From: Alligator mississippiensis
Taxonomy: Eukaryota > Chordata > Crocodylia > Alligatoridae
Direction of reading: 5' to 3'
DNA: 64,000 bases
NCBI RefSeq assembly: GCF_030867095.1
Contig: NC_081824.1
Coordinates: 120,722,162-120,786,161 of the forward strand
Positions 1 to 9,600 of the stretch are shown here, in pieces. The notes under the pieces were generated by a model that was not told the DNA's origin, searched no databases, and saw only the letters and a list, made by a program, of their open reading frames with translations. How positions within the stretch are numbered: the first letter of the stretch is position 1; every line of letters starts with the position of its first letter. Position numbers and translations under genes: made by a program.

Positions 1-3000
1 AAATGTCATATACAATTTCTGAATGAGGAAGAATTATTTGGGAATATTTGTAAATCAATGAGTAAATGCAAACAAAAAAAATATATAGCAGGTAAAGTCA
101 AACACAAATTTCAGACATATTACCAGGGCTCACTAGCATATGCTGCAGAGGGAACTGGAAGATCAGGCTGCATATGTTTTATTAACCTCTTCCTTCTCAA
201 AATTATCGAAGCAGGAAGTCAATGATATAAACAAGTCTATTTCTGACAAAGAAGTTCTGCCTCATCAAAGAATGTGAAAAAACTGGAAGGATTCAGGTGT
301 GGATGGATTTCTAAATGAGTTCCCCAAAACTCCCTCTGAAAGTTTCCTTATTTGACTTTCAAATAATTCACTTCAGAATGGAATGCTCCTACCTATTCTG
401 CCTATGGATTTCTGACAGCTGTAGTCCTGAAGCATAGATGTGATGGTTCTTGTCAAGTGAAAAAAAGATGTACTATGAGAGTTTTTGGCTTTTTCAAATC
501 AACTTTACAAATGATTTCATGTTCTTTAATCACTGTTATGTGAAAAGGTGGTGGCATATCTGCAATTAACATCTGCATGGAAAAGAAACTGCTAAGTCTT
601 TTGCAGATATTTTTGAGATTGCACAAGTGAATATTACTTTTAAAATAGAAACTTACAAGTTCCAACTAATGCCCTGTGAGTCATTACTTCTTTTTCTATT
701 TGCACCAGTTACTGTATATCAGTTGCAAATGTAGAAGCAGCTGCTGAAAAGTATCCATTAGTTAGAAGTAGAGAAAATGGCAAGATTCCTCTTTGAATTT
801 TCAGTGTGATAACCAATGTGTAATTGTGTATCCAATAAATCAATGGGAAAGATCCAAATGGGTTTCCTAGGAGGCATACAGAGTGTTTCCTAGCTTAAGA
901 AAATTAATGTTCAGTGTAAACATTTTAAATAGGGAGACAAAATTTACCAGATTATGCCAAAAAATCAACATAAATACAATGTCACTGTAATTACTAAGAA
1001 AAGAAGTGGGAAGAAAAACATCTACCGAAGCAGCTAGAGAAAAAGCAGGAGCTCTTTAACATCATTCATGTGATAGCTTCCATCCAATGAAATGACTGAA
1101 CGAATAATAACAGCCTTTGAAGGCCATGCTTAGAAAGGTCAGACCCATATTTGGCCTTGGTGGGAAATGGGGAAGCCTCAAGCAATGGGATGCTGCACAA
1201 ACACCAAGGAATGTTCAGAGGGAAACTCCAAGCCGTGACAGCCCTTCTGAGACATAAAATCCTAAGCAAAGTGAAAGGAAGTCTGCCAAGGATTAAAGAT
1301 GATCAGAAGTGATCCTATTACCATGTAGCAAGATTGCTTGAGGCGGGGAGACTTTGTCAAGAGAGAAACAAGTAATAGATGGTTGTTTGCTCTCACAGAT
1401 AGAATGTGTAAATATCCCAGCTTGTATCAAGTGATCACTCTTTCAGGAAATACAGCCAGAACATGGACTAAGACATATGCAGAACTTGAACAGGAACAAT
1501 TCAGAGCCACACAGGACCAAAAATCTAGGGAAGGAGGGACAACCTTTGGCTCTAGAAACAATGAGCCAGCTGAAGCAGAAACTAATGACTCAGTATCTGA
1601 TGAAACAAGCCTTCTGCTTATGAAAGCGTATTTTATATGTCTCTGATTGTTAGTCTATAAAAATGCAAATATAGCCTGCCTTCTGCCTGATTTCTGACTA
1701 ACATGGCTAACTACCTCTCTCAAATAATATACCACACTGCAGTTGTTTGCTATCTGTGGAACTGTGTGCTGTATAGGGACAGTGCTAAAGACAGTTGTTC
1801 ACAGTGGCTCGTGTCCTGATCATCTCTGACCCCATTTTCATTGTTATCTAATGTTTATGTTTGTTAGTTAAATTATTAATTGAAATACATGCAATTCATT
1901 CATGACCATTTAATTAACTGATTTAAACGGAGAGTGATATAGACTGCCTTTAAGAGATTTGGGAGTGGCACATATCAAAAAGGGAACTGGCTGGCTCCAT
2001 TTTCAGGGCAGGCAGTGTAATTCCTGAAAAGCTACAATAAAAGTCTGTTTGTTTGAACTTTCTGAGGTCTGTCTTTGTGTTAGCTGCCTTTGCCTGATGG
2101 CAAACCAAGGGCATTACAAAGTTAATGTTTGCATATGTAAATACTAGCAATAGGCAAAAGTAATCAATTAAATGTATATATGTTGTGATATAACATGTTG
2201 TTATTCACTATGATTGGTTCTAGGAAATCTCCAGAGATTTCCATGCTATGATCTCAGACATGGGGCTTATATCTGTGCAAGTGGTATCCTTATGTCAGGT
2301 ATCTCTTCACTGCTGAACACTGAGCCAATCACTGCACCAAGTTGTCCCAAACCCTGTCTCAGTCTTCTCCCCACCACATTTCAAAACATCCATTTATAGA
2401 GAATTTTTCAGCAGTTCTTATCTGTATGGTCATCCATATCGGATTTCATATTTACATCATTTCATTCATTTCCCAGTGACCTAGCTCTGTTGAGTTCCTC
2501 ACAACCTCTCTGATCTTCATTACCCTACATAGTTTTTATGTTCAGCAAAATCTCATTTCTTGGAGGTTGTTAAACCCTAATAGGTTTATTCTTTGGTTAC
2601 CAGTACTTAGTGATAGTGTTTTGCATATGTGCAATACCTATCACAGTTGAACTAGACCACAAAAAACATCCAAGGAAGCATCACTGAAATGCAGTCACTT
2701 CAGAGGTGGTACCAACTGATACAGAATACTCTAGTGTGAGGATGAAAAATGTCTTTTTCCCAAAACAAGAAGACAAATCTCTATGGTTACAAATAGTGCC
2801 CTGATTACTTAAGTCAATGCAGGGCAGTGAGAATCACATTTTATATCATCTCAACCAGAAAAGGCCTTATCCAGTAAATTGCATAGGATTCAATTTTCTC
2901 TCTCTGGAGCATGTAAGGCTGAAGAGACTGCCAGGACCTGAGCCTGAAAACCAGAGTTTAAGCAGTGAAAAACCGATGTTTAAACCATTACTCTACTGTA

Positions 3001-3143
3001 GCAAGACTGGACTTTTAACCTGCCATTTCTCTTTTCCTTTAGTTTGCCATTGAAGCATGATGATCTCTGAGGCTGAATGAATGGCATCTTTAATAAGAAA
3101 TGTCACTGTCTGGGTAAAAAAAAACCACATTGCTCAAGCTTTG
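1..3143. other. Upstream intergenic DNA, no gene recognised
   Basis: No splice-supported coding sequence or RNA gene was recognised here. Short open frames exist, for example 102 codons at 1338-1646, but none resembles a known protein and none has convincing codon structure. The base composition is AT-rich. The stretch lies 3-6 kb upstream of the HECA promoter, so distal regulatory sites are possible but cannot be seen by eye. Confidence 0.6.
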
Positions 3144-3170
3144 CTTATTTATTTATTTATTTATTTATTT
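3144..3170. repeat. (TTTA)n microsatellite
   Basis: About six uninterrupted TTTA units. Confidence 0.9.
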
Positions 3171-3757
3171 TGCTAATTTATAGGAACAGACTGGACATCA
3201 AGTCATTTGATTGTGAGAAACTACTCAAAGACATAAAGTTGAAATCCTTCAACTACTTACAGTAAAAGTAACCCAAACCAGTGGGAATACAGATTTGGTA
3301 CTTCCTGGAGTTAGCCAGTGTTTGTCTCCTTCAATGTTTTATTTTATGAAAATTCTTAAGAGGTGAGCAGAAGTGCAATTCAGAGAGTTCAAAAAAAGTG
3401 AAATAAAGTAGATGAACCAACATTTGCCAAATGCCCAAGGTTATTGAGAACCAGAGATTGGGGGTGCAGGCCCACCTGCTCTGAAAATAGCGGAACCAGC
3501 TAACTCACCCAAAAAGTTAATGTCTGTGAGCATGAATTTGACCTGGGTCTTTTAAAATGTTTTAAATGGACTTTTGTGAGGCCATAATTTGCAAAAGGTA
3601 GAAGCTACCTTATTAGAGTGTCAAAGTGCAGATGTACAGGATGATTTGGGACATGTTGAGCTATACATAAAAGCCAACCTGAATGCTGTTTCAGGTAACA
3701 CTGGTATGCCATAATACAAAAATATTTTAACAACAACCATTTGAAAGCATAATGATC

Positions 3758-3782
3758 TATTATTATTATTATAATTATTATG
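3758..3782. repeat. (ATT)n microsatellite, imperfect
   Basis: A short run of TAT/ATT triplets with one interruption. Confidence 0.75.
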
Positions 3783-3904
3783 CTTTTTATAATTATTGAC
3801 CTCTGTACCCGGTGTAAACCAGCATATCCACACTGTTTAATGGGATAGCAATTTTTCCATCTAGTCTGGCCCTGACATATGGATTGAGATACGAGTCCCT
3901 ATCT

Positions 3905-4215
3905 TGCAAGCTGCTCCATGCAGAGATACTCTTATACTTACCCCTGCAAAGACCCACTGGGTGCATGCACATAAGTGCACCTGTGCACTTTGTGGCACCT
4001 CAAGGGGTTTTGAGGTGCCGCAAAACACACCCTGTGCACGTGATTTGATTCTCTGTGCTGGAGAGACTCCAGGTATGGCTGCTGGGGCCAGCCCAGGTGC
4101 TGGCCCCAGCCAGCTGGGACAATTTGCCCTGCACGAGAGTGCATGTGCAGGGATGTTTCCCAATAATAAAAAGGATAAATATGTGCCACTGCTAGTTGTC
4201 CCTGGGCAGCTCTCT
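3905..4215. repeat. Hairpin-rich GC repeat, probable MITE
   Basis: A GC-rich block in AT-rich surroundings with three nested inverted repeats. GGCACCTCAA at 3994-4003 pairs with TTGAGGTGCC at 4010-4019. GCTGGGGCCAGC at 4081-4092 pairs with GCTGGCCCCAGC at 4099-4110. CCCTGCAC at 4127-4134 pairs with GTGCAGGG at 4145-4152. The GTGCAC/GCATGC-rich text resembles the block at 36,525-36,735, which suggests one repeat family. The outer limits are estimates and no target-site duplication was found. Confidence 0.5.
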
Positions 4216-4728
4216 TATACCCCCCCACCCAAGATTGTTTTAAAAATCATCATAAATAAATTTAGTACTCATTTTTATCATATTTGGTTTTGGAGCCTGT
4301 AGGGTGAACTTGGTGTGCATTTTAAGCCTTATTCTTTAACAACAAAATCTAGAAAAATACTTTATATTTTAAATGAAAGCTGAGATTCCCATCCGCTCAC
4401 AGGAATCCAGGAACTACGTCCTGAAGAAAAAAATAAATCAGCTATTAAGAGGCTCTGTTTCAATTAAACTTAGCAAGACTGCTTAGTCAGTAAGGAGCTA
4501 CTAAAGAGCTTTTCTGATCAAGCTGGAATTTTCAAGCACTGCAATAAAAACATTTTCTACCACAAATAAAACATTGTGGGAGGATGACTGAAAGCTTTGC
4601 CCTATTTATTTTCCCCCTATGCAGTTTCCTCTTATTTCCTTGAAATGACATTTCAAGCGGTGCAATTGAAGGCATTGCCATCCTGCCAGCATGCTGAATG
4701 TATTGGCAGAAATGAGAATGTGAACCCG

Positions 4729-5049
4729 TAGTTCTCAACTACAGTGCCATGGCACTCTGGGGTGCCTTGACATCCTTTCATGAGTGCCACGGGATGCTGC
4801 ACAATATTACCACTGTTGCATGTGGAAACATGATTCACAAGATAAACCCAGAGATTGCACATAGGAATCTACAGTGTAAAAATGTTTCTGATCTGTTGTG
4901 GCCTTTCTGAGTTCTTTGCAACAGAAGAATTGCTCTATTATTTTTCTTTAGCCAAAAAACTAGTGAAAACTAAGACCTGGCATTTTCTGAAGGGAATCTC
5001 GCATCTAAAGGCAGGGCCTTGGTTCTAAAAAAAGGCTGAGAACCACTGA
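4729..5049. mobile_element. hAT-type MITE, copy 1 of an adjacent pair
   Basis: The left end TAGTTCTCAACT and the right end GGCTGAGAACCACTG are inverted, as in hAT/Charlie elements (CAGTGGTTCTCA...). The flanks TGTGAACC and TGTAAACC match at 7 of 8 positions, as expected for an old 8-bp hAT target duplication. The interior shares long words with the next element, such as GTTCTTTGCAACAGAAG. There is no transposase frame, so it is non-autonomous. Confidence 0.7.
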
Positions 5050-5056
5050 TGTAAAC

Positions 5057-5334
5057 CAGCAGTTCTCAACCAAGGTGCTTTGGGATCCTTTTAAGGGGGT
5101 TGCACAGTATTAGCACCTACACGATCTGCAGGAGATCTCAAAGAGGAATCCACAGTGTCAATCACGTTCTGCCCAGACGTGGCCTTTCCCAGTTCTTTGC
5201 AACAGAAGCATTGCTGTTATTTTTTCTGCAGGCAGGAAAAGAGTGAGAAGCTCAGCGCTGGCATTTCCCGAGCACTGGCTTGAGTGTAGGGAGGGGAACA
5301 TTAAAAAACAAAAAAACAGGTTGAGAACTGCTAG
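5057..5334. mobile_element. hAT-type MITE, copy 2 of an adjacent pair
   Basis: The left end AGCAGTTCTCAACC is the exact reverse complement of GGTTGAGAACTGCT at the right end. The body is homologous to 4729-5049 (shared GTGGCCTTTC and GTTCTTTGCAACAGAAG segments) but about 40 bp shorter. The two copies sit head to tail only a few bases apart. A related left end also occurs at 45,976. Confidence 0.75.
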
Positions 5335-5599
5335 CCTAAACCCTTTTGCAGTGAAATCGCCTTGGGGGACTGAGTGCAAGTTTGCTGAGGGCCACTGCCC
5401 CTTCCCTTGCAGTACCTACTGGCAGACACTGATGGATGGGGTTGTGTCAGTGGGAGAAGCTCGGGCTCTGGGGGGCTGCTCCCTTCCTTTGCTGGAAGCC
5501 CCCCCTAGAACGGAGATGCAGAGGCCAAGTTTCAGCCAGCATGGCCATGGCAGGTTGCAGACAAGCTCCCCTCTCCCGCAGCAGCTTGGGGTGGCTGTG

Positions 5600-6115
5600 T
5601 GTGAGCACCATGTATGTATGCTCACCTGCGTGCGTGCAGATGTGCACCTGCATGTGTGTGTCTCTGTGTATGTGTGCGTGTGCACCTATGAGTGTGCATG
5701 CCTGTATGTGTGCACCTGTGCGTGTGTGCACCTGCCTATGAGTATATGTGCCTATGTGTGCGCGCCTGCCTGTGAGCATGTGTGCCTGTGTGTGTGCACC
5801 TGTGCGTATATGTGCCTATGTGTGTGTGCGCCTGTGTGACTATGTCCATGCGCCTGTCTGTGAGTGTGCGTGCCTGCCTGAGTGTGTGCACCTGTGCGTA
5901 TCTGTGCCTGTGTGTGTGCGCCTGCCCGTCAGTGTGCGTGCCTGCGAGTGTGCGCGCCTGTGTGACTATGTCCGTGCGCCTGTGGGCGTCTGCCTGCGAG
6001 TGTGTGCACATGTGACTATGCGTGTGCGTCTGCCCGTGAGCGTGTGTGTATGAATGTGTGCGCGCCTCTGTGTGCGGGCACCTGCCTGGGAGTGTGCTCC
6101 GCGTGCCCGCGCGTG
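5600..6115. repeat. TG/GTGC-rich degenerate minisatellite
   Basis: About 500 bp of irregular tandem units built from TGTGTGCGCCTG, TGTGCACCTGTGCG and CCTGCCTGTGAG words, mostly alternating purine and pyrimidine. It abuts the HECA CpG island. Frames are open on both strands here only because the repeat lacks stops; they encode Cys/Val or Thr/His repeats and are not real genes. Confidence 0.85.
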
Positions 6116-6306
6116 TGCCCGCGTGCGCAGGGGGCCGAGCCTCCCCGCGCGGACACGCGCTCGCCCGCTCGCTCCCTCCCTCCCGGGCGGGGCGGGGCGG
6201 GGCGGGGCGCTGCAGCAGCAGGAGCCGCCGGGGCAGCGGAATCAAAACAAGCGGGACCCGCCTCCCGCCCCTCGCCCGCGGCCGCGCTCCGCTCCGCTGC
6301 CCCGCC

Positions 6307-6327
6307 ATGATCCGCGGGCCGCGGTAG
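6307..6327 (+). CDS. Six-codon upstream ORF in the HECA leader
   Basis: The sequence reads ATG ATC CGC GGG CCG CGG TAG, encoding MIRGPR. It has G at -3 and A at +4, a usable though not ideal initiation context. Its stop ends 25 nt before the HECA start at 6353, so reinitiation or leaky scanning would be needed. It matters only if transcription starts upstream of 6307, which is likely but not shown. Confidence 0.45.
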   Translation: MIRGPR

Positions 6328-6352
6328 CCGGCGGAGGGCGCGGCGCGGGGCG

Positions 6353-6653
6353 ATGCCGAACCAGAAGAGCAGCAAGGGCAGGAAGAACAAGCGCGCCAAC
6401 AGCAGCGGCGACGAGCAGGAAAATGGAGCCGCGGCGGCGGCTGCAGCGGGAGCCGGATCCGGGCCCGGGGCCGGGGCGGCGGCAGCAGGAGGGGCGGCGG
6501 CGGCGGCGGCCGGGGGAGCGGCGGCGGCGGCGGCAGTAGCAGCTCCGGCGGCGGCGCTGGGCAGCGGGGCGGCGGCGGCGGCGGCGCTGGGCGGCGGGGC
6601 GGCGGCCGCGGGGGCCGCGGTGGGCGGCGCCGGCCCCGGGGACGTCAAGCCGG
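6353..6653 (+). CDS. HECA: HECA coding exon 1 (residues 1-100 plus one base)
   Basis: It starts MPNQKSSKGRKNKRANSSGD, matching the HECA N-terminus of other vertebrates. The donor is CGG|GTGAGC after base 6653. The first base of codon 101 (G) is left over and joins AA of exon 2 to give Glu. Residues 26-95 are nearly all Ala and Gly, encoded by GCG/GCC-rich repeats prone to length change. The frame stays open past the donor to 6772, but that extension is intronic. Confidence 0.95.
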
Positions 6654-9600
6654 GTGAGCGGGTCCGCGGGAGCCTCCGGGGGCCGCCTCGGGCCCAGCCC
6701 GCTGCGCCAGGCCCGGCCGCGGCCTGGGCTGCTTGGCAGCGCGGCGGGCGGGCGGTGGGCTCGCTGTCCTAGCAGGGGGGGCTTGCACGGAACGGGGAGC
6801 AGCCCCCGGGCGCTTCCTCGCGCTGAGCACTCCCACAGCACCCAGCGCGGGCAGGGGTGAAGCGGGCGGCTGACAGGAAGGGTGCCCAAAAACGGTCATT
6901 TAAAGAAATTATTGTTATCTTTATCTCTGGTGGAGGGGGCCCGATACCAAAAGTTTGCCTGGGGGTGTCTGAGAGTGACCTGGTGCAGCACCCAGTGTGT
7001 TTGGCACTGCCCACACTCCCACAGCACCAAGGGCTGGACACAGGCATGGGCAAACCAGGCGGCCACCTGGGCCCCCAAAACAGGGCCTGAGAATGGGGAA
7101 AATGATGATGATTATTATCATTGTCGTTGGTGGGAGGGGGGCCCAATACTAAGTCTGTCTGGGGCCACCAGGGGGCTAGGTACAGCGCTGACAGCACCCA
7201 GTGGGTTTGGCATGAGCCCCTGGGGATTTGTTTTGCTCACTGGTGGCAGGTGTTGCTCCTGACAAGTTCAGGGCTGGTGGCAGGGAGGGGGTGGTCTGTG
7301 TTGAGCACCTGGTGTGAGTTGCTGCTGCAGGTGGGCCTGGTAGGTGGTTTTGGGGGTGTGGGTCTAAGGACATAGGGGAGGTATCCAGGTTGTACCTGTT
7401 TTGGTCTAGAGCACCGGTTCCCAAACTGACAGGTCATGCCTAACCACTTTAAAATGATACAACCTTCAGTACCACCAGCCAATCATCTAAAGTAATTATA
7501 AGAAATCTGTTAACACATACCACTGACAGGTTGTCTGCATGCCACTGGTGGTACCTGTACCACAGGTTGGGAACTGCCGAGGCAAAAGGAATCAAAACTT
7601 ATGGTCTTTTATGAGACCAACTAGATATTTGGGGGAAAAAAAAAAGTCTTGATTTGCAAGCTATTATTATTTCTTTAGCACAGGCACCCTTCCTGAGGCA
7701 CAGGAGATTGCAAAGATTGTAAAAGTTCTCCTAGGTAGAAATGAAAATTCATGTTTAAGGACATAGGCAGACAAGGTTCTTTGGGTAGATATGTCTTTTA
7801 TTAGACCAACTAAATAGTTGGAAAAATGGGTCCTTGCAGGCGTTCGGATACAAAGGCCCTTCTTCAGGCGCAGGGAGAGTCTGCTGGTGTTATGTGTTTT
7901 CTGGATGGATAGAAGCTATGTATGTAAAAATGCAGGTCTGTGAAAATGAAAATGTGTGGCAGTGAGGATCAGAGGGGGTGAGAGAGGATGGGTGCAAGAC
8001 ACGTAGGTGGACTGGGGGGAAGAGGGATCCGTGACCTGGTGATAGGATGTAGCTGGTAAAGTGTAGAGCGGTTACTGGGGGTTATCAGGTGGTAGGCAAC
8101 CTTGTCTGGGTAGCTGATATTACCCGTGGCTTTGTCCCATCACAAAGCCTTTTGGGGGTCCTTCCATGAGTGTTGCATTTTTTTAATTTTTTTTTAATTT
8201 TGATTTTTTTTTACCTCAGCCTTGAGAGAGACCTGGTCCTCTCAAGACTTTCGGTGGCACTGATGTTTTAAGCTTGCGGGTCATGTTTTATTTCTTCAGA
8301 TACCCGATGTGCAGCTCATAGACCTCCATCTAGTACTGCAGTAACTGTCATCAGAAGAAGTAGGCAGACGGGGTTTTTTGGGTAAACGTGATACCTTTTG
8401 TTAGACCAACTAGATGGTTGGAAAAATTGTTCTTTGCAAGCTTTCGGGCACAAGCATGCAAAGAACAATTTTTCCAACTATTTAGTTAGTCTAATAAAAG
8501 GTATCACATTTACCCAAAGAACCTTGTCTGCTTACGTCCTTAGACCAACACGGCTACAACCAACAACCCTAAAGCATCAGAAGAAGCAGGCAGCCAGCCC
8601 CTTGATTAGTCTCCAGCCATTGCTGTGATTAAAAGGAATTATTAACGCCAGCAACTCATTGCTCATACCCTTGCTGTGGTAGAGGCTTACGGGAAGACCA
8701 CGTATCAAAGTAAATATTGGGAATATTATGTGACGAGCTATGGGATTGCCTGCAGTCAAAACTTGACGGGCTGAAAATACCCATCGGGGTTTAATAGTAG
8801 AAATCCTCACTGAGTGGTGAATCCTTGTTGAACATAAAAACTGGTGGCATCCTCTCCTTCCCTGCTTAGAAGTTTTATTTTTGATTCAGAATATTTGTTT
8901 TCATGAAGAATTTCTAAATTAATGTAAGTCACAACTAAAGAGATGGAGTCCTAGCTTATTGCAAAATGGCAAATGATGAGAAATTTTGGAAGAGATGTAT
9001 AATCATACATGCAGACTGGCTCTTAGGGTGATGTTTTTGCCTGAAGCCATTTCTGTGCTATATATTTTGACTCGGAGCAGTATGTTGTTTTCTTGTGGGA
9101 ACCTTGTCATTTGCAGTTTCTTTGGAGAATGACAGTTTTTAGGTCCTTTAAATGAGCAGTTCAGGATTCTCCATATCCCAGGCTAGTTAGGTATGTTTGT
9201 GTTTGATTGGAAACAAGGCCTCAAATTGTATTCACTTCTCAGATCTGCAAAGAACCCCATGCAGAGCCATAGAAAGTCAAAGTTAGGGTATTAGGGCTTT
9301 CCCTAGCCTTTTTCTGTACCCTGAAGAATGGGGGCAGTAGATGCAATTGGACTGAGACCTTTCCTTGACAGTTTTGCATGGCTGTAGTCATTCAGTAAAA
9401 ATGTCAAGGATCTTGCTGCAATAATATGTGAATCTAGAGGTATTATTCTGTGTTTATTCCTGAGGAATATTGTGTGTTGATTAATTACAAACCTTTTCAT
9501 CTTGCTAGGTCTTTGTCAGGGGTGTGTATGCGTGTGTGTACGAAGACTATTGTTTACACAAAACTATACAGAATATAATTGGAAGTTCCCATATTTTGGT

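Larger units (their letters stand above)
6060..6860 (+). promoter_or_regulatory. CpG island and GC-box promoter of HECA
   Basis: CpG density rises sharply from about 6,060 and falls after about 6,860. Four overlapping GC boxes (GGGGCGGGGC type, Sp1/KLF-like) occupy 6186-6208, about 145 bp before the HECA start codon. No TATA box is visible, which fits a broad housekeeping promoter. The transcription start is not visible but probably lies between the GC boxes and about 6,300. The island includes all coding sequence of exon 1 and the start of intron 1. Confidence 0.8.

Noticed and set aside
1940-2130. Text resembling the end of an old LTR (AATAAA-type signal followed by a T/G-rich stretch)
   Set aside because: No second LTR, primer site or internal domain was seen nearby, so an LTR element is not supported.
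5600-6115. Open frames of about 100-200 codons on both strands through the TG-rich repeat
   Set aside because: They are simple-repeat translations (Cys/Val or Thr/His periodic) that arise because the repeat has no stops; no start context or homologue supports them.
6016-6889. Minus-strand frames of 190-215 codons across the CpG island
   Set aside because: Shadow frames of HECA exon 1 and GC-rich promoter sequence, rich in Ala/Pro/Arg; no domain recognised.
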